Notes: generated by a model from the letters alone, not told the origin. Shown: positions 55,801-63,862, counted from the first letter of the stretch. The stretch is DNA of 64,000 nt from Nitrosovibrio sp. Nv4 (GCA_945860135.1 CAMAPK010000004.1:55611-119610), one strand, 5' to 3'. Numbers and translations: made by a program.

Positions 55801-56149
55801 GGAGGGAGCTAGCAGTGATTTACGTACCGGCTTGCCAAAGCAAATGGTGGAAATCCATGAAGCGGTACGTTTGCAGATTGTGGTTGAAGCAAGAACCTCA
55901 GTACTTGGAGAAATTTATGGCCGTCAGGAAAGTTTGCGTGAGCTGATAGGTGGTGGCTGGGTGCTGTTGAGCGCGATAGACCCTGACAGCGGTGAAATTT
56001 CCGTGTTTGAGCGCGGCGTGGGTTTTGTTCCCTGGCAAGCTGAAGTTGAAGAATTGTCAGTGGTTGAGAAATCAGTGGATTGTTACCAGGGACTATCGGT
56101 GCCGGTATCGCCAGTGTTGGTTAAACAGCCTGAAGAACTGGGAGTTTAA
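52859..56149 (+). CDS. dabA: DabA, DUF2309 inorganic-carbon pump subunit
   Basis: 1096 residues, a long-form member of PF10070. The zinc-site residues described for Halothiobacillus DabA2 can be located: Cys568 and Asp570 in VVFCIDEREES, His759 in CFMAHGSTSQNN and Cys774 in HDCGACSGRRGG. The 15-residue His-Cys spacing equals that of H524-C539 in that protein as I recall it. DabA is a beta-carbonic-anhydrase-like membrane-associated subunit that hydrates CO2 to bicarbonate in one direction, driven by ion flow through DabB. The N-terminus MHTHTHTASESLG carries a His-Thr repeat that might bind metal. Four bases separate it from the next gene. Confidence 0.95.
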   Translation: MHTHTHTASESLGSREQVIAALDHLDHVLPGQGPIHDFVHHNTIHGFQHLPFEEALAAYEALTGTFGYLPEAQNREFYQQGRINDRDLFAALAHNPQLQAEQIVGTAGDLTITRKDVYRIAMLFDLQALTVSQLNWQIEELDALGTVQADVPEQVRRRLLANSTDQSAGVRQLWESISDKLGLEQVNLHPENMLDLSLEQAEVWLEKIHSSDPDSGGLTLHQRMRQQASASLDELLAQLGDSITLRGFVLALSGIDILYSVRPQMIRICASALDEGVAAWQLPERSRLGLYAAWRATAQYDMNPFLHDLPGWQQIVAESPEDAVDTIIQQLTQLEIPHDKWEGYLQRLALELPGWSGLINWRQHHPQYHAENDAAPKLADYLAIRLILDRLWLNQACHETWKIEAKLSSLQFYFRKNLSEFMVRSQLYQGGLPEYLTQPAESLISRTGSERHKQSDWQQLADLVWTWQFSPMAETNAGSCGFNGGWRLFRLCQHLGLNAAYVQQLQQKDLQQMLALLDEFNLTERSKVWLDAYEYHYREELFQALRANHNRGRWARRDKRPQAQVVFCIDEREESIRRHLEEINPAIETLGAAGFFGIPMNYKGLDDHHRTALCPVVVTPVHEVDEIPRKGADEVLHAHNSGRNLYKRLAYLLNQSLRRNVLLSYAAIDALAPFTLTTLLSKTFLPTYFNAANSNLRQSILREVPTELLFTAADTAGPATLENPRLGFTTTEQADRLAGFLRNAGLTYGFAPIVCFMAHGSTSQNNPHEAAHDCGACSGRRGGPNARVFAAMANRPEVRALLAQRGIVIPEDSWFVGAEHDTSSDVVTWYDVEDVPQKLRAAFDDCQTCVLQARAASAQERCRRFFSARNPASPEAAMRHVTNRSNDLSQVRPEYGHATNASAVIGRRSVTQGIFLDRRAFLISYDATQDPDGKLLENVLLTVGPVGAGINLEYYFSTINNERFGCGTKIPHNIIGLFGVMEGASSDLRTGLPKQMVEIHEAVRLQIVVEARTSVLGEIYGRQESLRELIGGGWVLLSAIDPDSGEISVFERGVGFVPWQAEVEELSVVEKSVDCYQGLSVPVSPVLVKQPEELGV

Positions 56150-56153
56150 AGCA

Positions 56154-57722
56154 ATGGATGCATTGGTTGTTCTGATCCTGTTGTTACCATTGACAGCTGC
56201 CGCGGTGATCGGCATCGGTCATGTCTTTGGCATGTTGTGTGGTGTGGCCGACGAAGCGGTCACGGCGCGTATTGCTAGCTGGGCGATTACCTTGTCGTGC
56301 CTATTGGCTCTGACTCTGCTGGGCGCCGATTTGTTCGGTAAAAACACCGGCTCGTTCAGTGCGGGGCAATGGCTGGGCAGTGATAGTCTGAGCATAAAGG
56401 TGAATTTCATCACTACGGGTTTTAATGTCGGCTTGGCAGCGCTGTTTTCGATATTGCTAGTCATTGTCACTCGTTTCTCAATCAATTATCTGCATAAAGA
56501 ACCCGGTTTCTACCGGTTCTTCTTCGCCCTGAGTTTGTTTTCTTCGGCAATGTTGTTGCTGGTGTTATCGGGTAACGCTGTTGGTACTTTTGTCGGCTGG
56601 GAAATTGCTGGGCTATGTTCCTACCTGTTGATAGCCTTTGCCTATGACCGTCCAGTCGCTGTTATCAATGCAACTCGTGTATTTGTCACCAATCGCATCG
56701 GCGATGCTGGTTTCATTCTGGGAATAGGCATCAGCTATTTTTATGCCAGAAACATCGACTGGAATGGTCTGAATGCGGTAGCGGCGCAATTGACCACCCC
56801 TACCGCCACTGTAATCGCTATGTGTTTCGCCGTAGCGGCTTTTGCAAAATCGGCACAGTTGCCGTTTACCCCCTGGCTGGCGCGAGCAATGGAAGGGCCG
56901 ACACCATCGAGTGCGGTGTTTTACGGTGCGATCATGACGCATGCCGGGGTCTATCTGGTAATTCTGCTGCAGCCAATTTTTGAACAGGCCCCATTTGCAA
57001 TGGGGTTGCTGGCCGTTGTGGGATTAAGCACTGCCGTCTATAGCTTTGTGGTCGGACTCACTCAAACCGATGTCAAAAGTTCGCTGTGTTTTGCCATATC
57101 CGCTCAACTGGGTTTGATGTTTCTGGAATGCGGTCTGGGTTTGTGGCAGCTGGCCAGTTGGCATCTTTGCGCTCATGCTGTTGTGCGCTGTTATCAAGTA
57201 TTGACTGCCCCGTCGTTCCTGCATTATGTACACGGCAACCCGATGAAGCCAGTGCCCCGCGATATTGCCGGGCTGCGCTGGCTATATACCGCATCGATAC
57301 AGCGTTTCTGGCTGGATCCGGTTACCGATCGGGCTTTGGTAAGGCCGGTTCACGGGCTGGGACATGATCTGGGCTATTTTGATGACCATATCGTTGATCG
57401 CATCATGGGCACACCTGCGCGCGCAGGCCGCGCCATATCATCGCTGGCGCAACTGGAAGGGAAAATACTGAGTTCCCGGCCGGATCATGATGCCGACGAA
57501 TTCAGTCGTGGCAGTGGATTCGCGGGCAAATTTTTCCAATGGACAGCAGATATTTTTAATTGGTTTGAAGATCGCCTGGTATTGCGGGGCATAGGCATAG
57601 ACGCTATCGACATGGGACGTCAGCTTGGATATGCCGCCAATAAATTTGAAAAATTGATACTGAAACCCCGCTACTTGGTGGTATTTGTATTCACAGTGTT
57701 GCTGCTTGCAGCCGCAATCTGA
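56154..57722 (+). CDS. dabB: DabB-like NuoL-type membrane subunit
   Basis: The ATG at 56154, 4 nt after the dabA stop, gives 522 residues; the track start at 55992 lies inside dabA. Ion-path residues include Glu in TFVGWEIAGLCSYLLI, Lys in AAFAKSAQLPFTPWLARAME and Lys in QTDVKSSLCFAISAQLG; the H-x-x-x-H helix is HLCAHAVVRCYQ without the usual downstream Lys. The C-terminus extends into a helical soluble part (DRIMGTPARAGRAISSLAQL) and a last membrane helix. It is the likely ion-conducting partner of DabA. Confidence 0.92.
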   Translation: MDALVVLILLLPLTAAAVIGIGHVFGMLCGVADEAVTARIASWAITLSCLLALTLLGADLFGKNTGSFSAGQWLGSDSLSIKVNFITTGFNVGLAALFSILLVIVTRFSINYLHKEPGFYRFFFALSLFSSAMLLLVLSGNAVGTFVGWEIAGLCSYLLIAFAYDRPVAVINATRVFVTNRIGDAGFILGIGISYFYARNIDWNGLNAVAAQLTTPTATVIAMCFAVAAFAKSAQLPFTPWLARAMEGPTPSSAVFYGAIMTHAGVYLVILLQPIFEQAPFAMGLLAVVGLSTAVYSFVVGLTQTDVKSSLCFAISAQLGLMFLECGLGLWQLASWHLCAHAVVRCYQVLTAPSFLHYVHGNPMKPVPRDIAGLRWLYTASIQRFWLDPVTDRALVRPVHGLGHDLGYFDDHIVDRIMGTPARAGRAISSLAQLEGKILSSRPDHDADEFSRGSGFAGKFFQWTADIFNWFEDRLVLRGIGIDAIDMGRQLGYAANKFEKLILKPRYLVVFVFTVLLLAAAI

Positions 57723-57729
57723 GGGACTG

Positions 57730-59328
57730 ATGGTAATTACTCCTGTTATCCCCTGGTCAGAATCGGCAGCGTTTCCGTTGCTGACTATGTTGACGCTTAT
57801 CCCGCTGGCAACGATGGCTGCTATTCTATTGTCACGTTCATCGTCGGTGGCATTGCGTATCGGTTTTGCCGGAACACTTTCGACGGTATTGCTCAGCTTC
57901 TACCTACTGAGCGTTTTCGATGCTGATCGCCCCGGCATTCAACTGGCCGAAGAGATACACAATCTGGGTTTTACCTACAGTGTGGGTGTTGACGGTGCCA
58001 ATATCCTGTTTATTCCACTGACAGCCATTTTTACATTGCTGGTTTTGGTTTATACCTCGATTACCCGGCACGCTACTGATCGGCTGAAAATCGCCTGTTT
58101 TCTGGGCTATGAAGGCATTCTGATCGGCGCGTTCTCGGCGATGAATCTGATGCAGTTCTGGTTATGGTGTGTGCTGGAACTGATCCCGGTGGTGCTGTTG
58201 ACGATTCGTGCCGGTACCGGGGAAAACCGGCGCTGGGTGGTCGCATTTTTGCTGCAGCACTGGCTGAGCGGGTTATTGATGACCCTGGCAGGTTTCATGT
58301 TGCTCGCTTTTGGCTTAATGGGTGCAGCACCTGACGCCGAACTGACTTTTGACTGGCTGAAATTGAAAGAAGTCAGTAATGCGCAGTTACAGTATGGGTC
58401 ACTGATCTTCTTTCTCCTGTTTTTTGGTTTTGCCATCCGCATGCCGATATTCCCGTTTCACGGCTGGCTGCCGGTACTGGCAGAACAAGGCACTGTCGCC
58501 AGTGTAGCCATTTTCCTGGTGGGTCTGAAACTGGGTGTTTATGGAGCCATCCGTTTTATCCTGCCGCTGATTCCGGAGATGGCCGAACAATGGTCCGGAT
58601 TTGTATTGACACTGGGTTTAATCAGTATTGTTTACGGGGCGCTGCTGGCGTTGATGCAAATCAATATCCGCCGTTTGCTGGCCTTTGCCGTCGTCAGTCA
58701 TACAGGAATGCTGGTCATCGGCATTTTTGATTTCAACAAATACGGCATGGAAGGCACCATTCTGTTATCCGTTGCTTATGGACTCGCGACAGCGGGCATG
58801 TTTTTCAGTGTCGGCCTGATTTATGAGTGGACTCGTACTGCTTTTATCCCGCGCCTGGGCGGACTGTTTGATGCCAATATCACCATTGCATTCCTGTTTG
58901 TGATCTCTGCACTGACCACCATGGTCATGCCCGGCACCCCAGGGTTTGACGGCGCGCATCTGCTGATCGAGGGTACTGCCTCAAGATACGGTTGGCTGGT
59001 TGTTACTGCGATATTGCTAGGTAACCTCCTGGCTGCGGGTCTTCTGCTGCGTGCTTTTCAACAGATGTTTATTGCCGCGCCTAAACGGTTTCTGCAACCC
59101 CACAGCAGCGCTCAGCAACCCGCTAGAAAGGAACAGGTTATCGCTGTGGTGATCTGCTCATTATTAATCGGTACGGGTTTTTACACGACACCCTGGGTGC
59201 ACGTGATAGACCAGAACGTAGTGGCCTCCATGAACGAGCTGGATGCCGTGTTGGATTCTTCACATCATGGTACACAACAGTCTGGCACTGCGACTGTGCC
59301 TGTCGGGGTTAAAGGCGGGCATAAATGA
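57730..59328 (+). CDS. Divergent NuoM-like subunit with Lys-to-Arg changes
   Basis: The ATG at 57730 gives 532 residues. Glu in WCVLELIPVVLL is kept, but the first key Lys is Arg (FAIRMPIFPFHGWLPVLAEQ), the second is also Arg (NIRRLLAFAVVSHTG), and the last helix has PGFDGAHLLIEG. Such replacements would alter proton transfer. A C-terminal soluble tail rich in His and Gln follows (SSHHGTQQSGTATV). Seven bases after dabB and overlapping the next gene by ATGA, so it belongs to the same operon. Confidence 0.85.
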   Translation: MVITPVIPWSESAAFPLLTMLTLIPLATMAAILLSRSSSVALRIGFAGTLSTVLLSFYLLSVFDADRPGIQLAEEIHNLGFTYSVGVDGANILFIPLTAIFTLLVLVYTSITRHATDRLKIACFLGYEGILIGAFSAMNLMQFWLWCVLELIPVVLLTIRAGTGENRRWVVAFLLQHWLSGLLMTLAGFMLLAFGLMGAAPDAELTFDWLKLKEVSNAQLQYGSLIFFLLFFGFAIRMPIFPFHGWLPVLAEQGTVASVAIFLVGLKLGVYGAIRFILPLIPEMAEQWSGFVLTLGLISIVYGALLALMQINIRRLLAFAVVSHTGMLVIGIFDFNKYGMEGTILLSVAYGLATAGMFFSVGLIYEWTRTAFIPRLGGLFDANITIAFLFVISALTTMVMPGTPGFDGAHLLIEGTASRYGWLVVTAILLGNLLAAGLLLRAFQQMFIAAPKRFLQPHSSAQQPARKEQVIAVVICSLLIGTGFYTTPWVHVIDQNVVASMNELDAVLDSSHHGTQQSGTATVPVGVKGGHK

Positions 59329-60830
59329 GTGAAGCCGGTTTTCCGCTGCTGAGTCTTGCCATTCTGTTGCCATTACTGGGTGCTATTGCCACTGGGTTCA
59401 CCCCTACCGTAAAACTGGCCAAATCGATCGCGCTGGTAATTGCCGGTTGCGAACTGCTGCTGACGCTGTTGATAGTGCAGTCGTTCAATGCCGGTAGCGG
59501 CGATTTTCAGTTGGTCGAAAAATATCCCTGGATACCATTCCTGAATATCAACTATCTGGTCGGTGTTGATGGGATTTCGGTGTTATTTCTGCCAATGTCA
59601 GCACTGCTGACGCTGACTGCGATTATTGCTTCGTGGAATTCGGTGCAACACAGCCCCCGTTTTCATTTTGCCTTATTGCTGGCACTGGAAGGGATCACCA
59701 TCGGGGTGTTTACTTCACTGGATACAGTGTTGTTCTTTTTGTTCTGGGAACTGACGCTGCCACCTTTTTTCTTTTTAATCGGTTTGTGGGGCATCGGTTC
59801 GCAGCGCCGCGGCGCCGCAATGAAATACACGCTGTTTATGCTGTTTGGCGGAGTGCCGCTACTATTTGCAATCGTCATATTGGCCACCAACCACGCCGTG
59901 GCAGTGGGCGGCGCTATTCCCCAGGCGCTATCCTTCAGCTTGCCGGTCCTGCTGGAAACGCCTTTGGCGGCTGATTTACAGATACTGGTTTTCTTCCTGT
60001 TGCTGCTGGGCTTCGCTGTCAAAGCACCTCTGGCTCCCTTTCATACCTGGCTGCCCACCGCTGCAATGGAAGGCCCGGCACACGTAACGGCGATACTGAC
60101 CGGCCTGAAACTGGGAGCTTACGGTATTTTGCGTTTTACCATGCCGTTAGCTCCTGCGGCGGCTGTTGAATACAGTTGGTTGCTGGGTATTCTCGGTGCT
60201 GTTACGCTTATTTATGGCGCATTGATTGCTTTACAGCAGACTAACTTGCGCCGCCTGCTGGCTTATGCCAGTCTCAGTCACGTCGGCCTGGTGGTGGTCG
60301 GTATCGCGTCTTTGAACATGCAAGGTCTGCAGGGTGCAGTTTTCCAATTGCTCAACTTCACTTTGGTGGCCAGTTCACTGATGCTGGTTGCCGGCATGAT
60401 TCAACACCGGTTGGGCAGTACCGAGATTATCCATTTGGGTGGCTTGGCCAAAGTGATGCCACGGCTGACCTGTTTCTACTTCCTGTTTACCTTGGCGAGT
60501 ATCGGGGTACCGGGAACCAATGGGTTTCCCGCTGAGCTGATGTTGATTATCGGTGCATTGAAAGCACACGCTAGTTTGGGCATCGCTGCATTGGTTAGTG
60601 CGGTCCTCGGTGCCACATACATGCTGTCCTATATCCGCCGTGCATTTTTCGGTCCAATCACGCAATCCGTTGTCAGTCAGGCGCAAGATTTATCCCCGCG
60701 TGAACTGGCTCTGTTATGCGTTCCCGCCTTGCTGGTTCTGGTGCTCGGGTTTTTCCCGGACAGTGTGCTGCATATCAATCAGATGGCGTCAGAAGTGTGG
60801 TTGTCGCGGCTACTTAATCCAGCTCCTTAG
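59325..60830 (+). CDS. NuoM-like subunit, last gene of the dab operon
   Basis: 501 residues, about 14 membrane helices. Glu in LFWELTLPPFFFLI and Lys in GFAVKAPLAPFHTWLP are conserved; the next Lys is Arg (NLRRLLAYASLSHVG); the usual His of the H-x-x-x-x helix is Asn (QLLNFTLVASSLML); the last Glu is kept (NGFPAELMLIIGAL). It ends 92 nt before the carbonic-anhydrase-like gene, with a TATAAT box in between. Confidence 0.88.
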   Translation: MSEAGFPLLSLAILLPLLGAIATGFTPTVKLAKSIALVIAGCELLLTLLIVQSFNAGSGDFQLVEKYPWIPFLNINYLVGVDGISVLFLPMSALLTLTAIIASWNSVQHSPRFHFALLLALEGITIGVFTSLDTVLFFLFWELTLPPFFFLIGLWGIGSQRRGAAMKYTLFMLFGGVPLLFAIVILATNHAVAVGGAIPQALSFSLPVLLETPLAADLQILVFFLLLLGFAVKAPLAPFHTWLPTAAMEGPAHVTAILTGLKLGAYGILRFTMPLAPAAAVEYSWLLGILGAVTLIYGALIALQQTNLRRLLAYASLSHVGLVVVGIASLNMQGLQGAVFQLLNFTLVASSLMLVAGMIQHRLGSTEIIHLGGLAKVMPRLTCFYFLFTLASIGVPGTNGFPAELMLIIGALKAHASLGIAALVSAVLGATYMLSYIRRAFFGPITQSVVSQAQDLSPRELALLCVPALLVLVLGFFPDSVLHINQMASEVWLSRLLNPAP

Positions 60831-60890
60831 GGCGCAACCGCTGGAAATTTTTGTGCCCCGTAGCTCTTTTCTTTTGGACTCTCCATTCGT

Positions 60891-60896
60891 TATAAT
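60891..60896 (+). promoter_or_regulatory. -10 box ahead of the carbonic-anhydrase-like gene
   Basis: A perfect TATAAT, 27 nt before the start codon, with no good -35 at 16-18 nt, so an activator-dependent promoter is plausible. Confidence 0.4.
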
Positions 60897-60922
60897 ATTG
60901 CACCTAACATGGAGATGACCGT

Positions 60923-61993
60923 ATGAATACCGGAACTGATTACCTGCTCGATTTGAATGCGCGCCATTCTAGGACTTTTATTGATTTGGCCATGGAACGC
61001 CGCAGATACCGGGGCGAGCACCCCACCGAAATCGCGGCTCTTAAATGTATGGATGGCAGGCTTAATCTGCCGGTCATGACGCGAACCGCAGTTGGAATCA
61101 TTCAACCTTTTCGCAACCTGGGTGGCAAGTTTGATCTGGGCTGGCCCTTCTTTCAGGCAACTTTAGATCACTGGGCGCAGTACTCCATCGGCCGTGGCAG
61201 GCACTGCCTGATCTTCGTGACCTATCATTTTGCGCGCGGAGATATTCACCGTGGCTGCAGGGGATTCAATTACGATACCAATGCTGCCAGAGACACGGCC
61301 ATAAAACTCAAGAACCAGTTTGAGCGTATTTATGGCAAGGGTGCCGTGGTACCGATAGTGTGCGGGATCGAGACTGACCTTGAGGCCTTGATCCTGCACG
61401 GCGAAGACGGTCGCGTTATCGATCTGGCCGAAGTAAAGGAAGACTTATCCGGGCTCGAATTGGAAGGTATGTTGCATTCGCTGTACCCCTCAATGCCGGA
61501 ACGGATTTTCAAGGATATGATCCCACTGGTTGAAGGAAATATCCGGCACGTCCGAATGATCCGCGCTTCCAACAGGCCGATCGAAGATGCCGAACACAAG
61601 GAATGGGTTTTGGGAGTGGGGCGCGGCTTTGACTGGCTGCATGCCATTAATACGGCTTTCATCGTCGGGCCTTTCGATCCGAATCTTTCTGATGCGATTG
61701 GAACTGCGGCTGTATTGCTGAAAGGCAATATCGACGATGGCCGGGTCACCCCAAGCGGTATTGTACTCATGACTTCGGCCGCTTACAGAGAAATTGGCCC
61801 CGAATGTGAGTTGGCGAAGGAGAAAGCAAGATTCCTGAGCAAATTTGCGCTCGACGTCATCAAGGCCAAGGTTCCGGATCTGGTGCCTCACCTAAATATA
61901 CTTACCGGATACACTGATTTGAACACCAGAAAGTTTGAAGTGCTGGAGCGTTTGGACAAGGTTTCCAATCCGGTCGCTTACAAAGCGGCTTAG
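60923..61993 (+). CDS. Putative divergent beta-type carbonic anhydrase
   Basis: 356 residues, with GGAG before ATG. The family name is not known to me. The N-terminal half contains ALKCMDGRLNLPVMT (Cys42, Asp44, Arg46) followed by IIQPFRNLGGKF, which parallels C-x-D-x-R and the R-N-x-G-G segment of beta carbonic anhydrases. Next comes a strand CLIFVTYHFARGDIHRGCRG with His102, His109 and Cys112. In the carboxysomal enzyme CsoSCA the zinc His and second Cys are about 11 residues apart, compared with 10 here. A helical C-terminal half (GMLHSLYPSMPERIFKDMIP, VGRGFDWLHAINTAFIVGPF) has no recognised motif. Position between the dab operon and a PII-like gene supports CO2/bicarbonate chemistry. The enzyme assignment is inference. 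Confidence 0.55.
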   Translation: MNTGTDYLLDLNARHSRTFIDLAMERRRYRGEHPTEIAALKCMDGRLNLPVMTRTAVGIIQPFRNLGGKFDLGWPFFQATLDHWAQYSIGRGRHCLIFVTYHFARGDIHRGCRGFNYDTNAARDTAIKLKNQFERIYGKGAVVPIVCGIETDLEALILHGEDGRVIDLAEVKEDLSGLELEGMLHSLYPSMPERIFKDMIPLVEGNIRHVRMIRASNRPIEDAEHKEWVLGVGRGFDWLHAINTAFIVGPFDPNLSDAIGTAAVLLKGNIDDGRVTPSGIVLMTSAAYREIGPECELAKEKARFLSKFALDVIKAKVPDLVPHLNILTGYTDLNTRKFEVLERLDKVSNPVAYKAA

Positions 61994-62008
61994 CAGGGTA
62001 GAAGCTAC

Positions 62009-62057
62009 AAGCGGAGCTGCCAGTTCGAGATAGAGCTGGCAGCTCCGCTTTTTTTTT
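62009..62057 (+). terminator. Strong rho-independent terminator after the carbonic-anhydrase-like gene
   Basis: A 14-bp perfect stem AGCGGAGCTGCCAG / CTGGCAGCTCCGCT with a 12-nt loop, followed by nine T. It ends the carbon operon, so the next PII-like gene has its own promoter. Confidence 0.92.
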
Positions 62058-62158
62058 GCCGTTCACACCAGATTCGCGCCGCGATGCAGCGCGAACTGAA
62101 TTTCTGTCTGCCGTGAACAAGTTATCTCAGCAAAAACAGATGGTTGAAGATTGTCCGC

Positions 62159-62187
62159 TTGACGGCAGAGGTTACGTCATCTATGAA
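62159..62187 (+). promoter_or_regulatory. Promoter of PII-like copy 2
   Basis: TTGACG and TATGAA with a 17-nt spacer; start at about 62194, some 38 nt before the ATG at 62232. Confidence 0.55.
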
Positions 62188-62231
62188 ATTAACAGGAAGC
62201 ATTCAATTCAGAATTACGTTTTGGAGATGCC

Positions 62232-62549
62232 ATGAATAATACGATAACAATGAAACGGTTTGAGATCGTCGTCGATGAGGAAAAGCTCAACGAGCTGATC
62301 GCATTGCTGGAATCAACCGGTGTGCGCGGCTATACTTTCATCAAGCATACGGGCGGTCTCGGTTCGCGCGGTGAACGGCGTCCTGATGGCCTCTTTTTTC
62401 AGGAAAAGAATGCCATGGTGATTCTCGCCTGCCAGGAAGAGCAGGCACAGAAAGTAGTCACGGTGCTACGCCCCAGGTTGAAGGAATTTGGTGGCATGTG
62501 CCTGATTTCAGACTGCCTCTGGGTGGAAGGGCCGACAGTTTCATACTGA
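62232..62549 (+). CDS. PII-like signalling protein, carboxysome/SbtB type (copy 2)
   Basis: 105 residues, the same length as the copy at 50567-50884 and about 90% identical: differences include EST for GEA, KHT for KNT, FFQEKN for FLQEEN and RPRLKE for RPKLKE. The nucleotide sequences also match closely, which indicates recent duplication or gene conversion. It has its own promoter after a strong terminator, so the two copies can be expressed under different conditions and may form mixed trimers. It converges with rsgA, 11 nt apart. Confidence 0.9.
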   Translation: MNNTITMKRFEIVVDEEKLNELIALLESTGVRGYTFIKHTGGLGSRGERRPDGLFFQEKNAMVILACQEEQAQKVVTVLRPRLKEFGGMCLISDCLWVEGPTVSY

Positions 62550-62560
62550 AACGCCAGTAC

Positions 62561-63478
62561 TTACTTACGTGGCGCAGCACCCAGTGATGCGGCCAGCTTC
62601 CGGTAGAAACCAAGCCGCCGTACGTTGATTCTTCCTTCTTCTGCCGCTTGTGCCAGCGCGCAACCGGGTTCGCCGGTGTGCCGGCAATTGCTGAATCTGC
62701 ATTGCCCGAGGTAGGGGTGAAATTCAACAAATCCCCAAGCCAGATCCGCTTCGTCAATATGATGCAGACCGAACTCCTGCATGCCGGGGGAATCGATCAG
62801 GCGGCTACTCTGATCGAGGTGGTAGAGCCGCGCGTGGGTGGTGGTGTGACGTCCGGTATCGAGTGCGACGGAAATCTCTGCAGTGGCGCGTTGTGCAGCT
62901 GGGATGAGCGCATTGATCAGGGTGGATTTGCCCATGCCCGATTGTCCTACCAGCACGCTGAGCTGGCCTTGCAGATACGGCAACAGCGGTGTGACATCCG
63001 CCTTGGCGCTGAGCTGCAGCAGCGGATAACCCAGTTCCCGGTAGAGCAGGAGAGTGGCGGCAGCAGTGCGCGTGGGTTCAGCGAGGTCGGCCTTGTTGAG
63101 CACGATCAACGCTTTGATCCGCTGGCTTTCGGCGGCGGCGAGACAACGGTTCACCAGTTCTTCACTGAAGCTGGGAACGGCGGCTACCACGATGACGATC
63201 TGGGTGACGTTGGCAGCGATCAGTTTTTCGCGGAAAGCGTCGCTACGGTAAAGTAGCGTGGTACGCGGCAGGATGGTTTCGATCACACCTTGTCCGGGCG
63301 TGGTGGGCTGAATCAGCACCTGGTCACCGCAAGCCGCACCCCCCTTCTTGCCGCGCATCACGCAGGACCGGGTCACCTCGTTGGTGGTTTCAACCAGATA
63401 CTGCCGGCCGAATGCGGCAACGATCTGTCCTGCAACAGGTGCGGGTGAAACAGATGGGGAATTGCGGGCTGTGCTCAA
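62561..63478 (-). CDS. rsgA: Ribosome small subunit-dependent GTPase A
   Basis: It assists late maturation of the 30S subunit. The circularly permuted GTPase order is visible: G4 (VLNKADLAEP) comes before G1 (LVGQSGMGKSTLINAL), then G3 (LIDSPGMQEFG). The C-terminal zinc motif is in CRFSNCRHTGEPGCAL. The track start at 63511 is a TTG; a TTG at 63478 overlapping the phhB stop gives 305 residues, nearer the usual length. No ribosome binding site decides between them. Confidence 0.93.
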   Translation of the reverse strand: MSTARNSPSVSPAPVAGQIVAAFGRQYLVETTNEVTRSCVMRGKKGGAACGDQVLIQPTTPGQGVIETILPRTTLLYRSDAFREKLIAANVTQIVIVVAAVPSFSEELVNRCLAAAESQRIKALIVLNKADLAEPTRTAAATLLLYRELGYPLLQLSAKADVTPLLPYLQGQLSVLVGQSGMGKSTLINALIPAAQRATAEISVALDTGRHTTTHARLYHLDQSSRLIDSPGMQEFGLHHIDEADLAWGFVEFHPYLGQCRFSNCRHTGEPGCALAQAAEEGRINVRRLGFYRKLAASLGAAPRK

Positions 63479-63816
63479 ATCTTGAACAGGGCATCGACCT
63501 TCGCCGCGCAAATGAAATCATTCTCGGACAGTCCATTGACGGCGTGAGTGGTGTATTCCACGCGGCACTGATTGTAGCCGACCGTGATGTCCGGATGATG
63601 ATCCTCGCGGTGCGAAACCCATGCGACTGCGTTGACGAACGCCATGGTCTGGTAATAATTCTTGAAATCGTAGGTTTTGCCGATCCGCTGGTCAAAAAGC
63701 TGCCAGCCCTCAAGCTGCGGCAGCAGCGTGGCAATTTCGCTGGGCGTGAGCGGCGGCATGCCACCTTCGCAGGGCTTGCATTGTTTGGTTGCGAGATCGC
63801 AGACGGAAGTGCTCAT
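63475..63816 (-). CDS. phhB: Pterin-4a-carbinolamine dehydratase
   Basis: The ATG at 63816 with GGAGAGA upstream gives 113 residues. GWQLFDQRIGKTYDFKNYYQ and the active-site segment HHPDITVGYNQCRVEYTTHA are diagnostic. It dehydrates 4a-hydroxytetrahydropterin, usually serving phenylalanine hydroxylase or acting in molybdopterin-related chemistry. An N-terminal CDLATKQCKPCEGGMPP with three Cys is usual in this subgroup. Confidence 0.95.
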   Translation of the reverse strand: MSTSVCDLATKQCKPCEGGMPPLTPSEIATLLPQLEGWQLFDQRIGKTYDFKNYYQTMAFVNAVAWVSHREDHHPDITVGYNQCRVEYTTHAVNGLSENDFICAAKVDALFKI

Positions 63817-63862
63817 TGTTTCTCTCCTTTGTAAGGTGGAGGAACGGGTCAAGATTTCTGCG

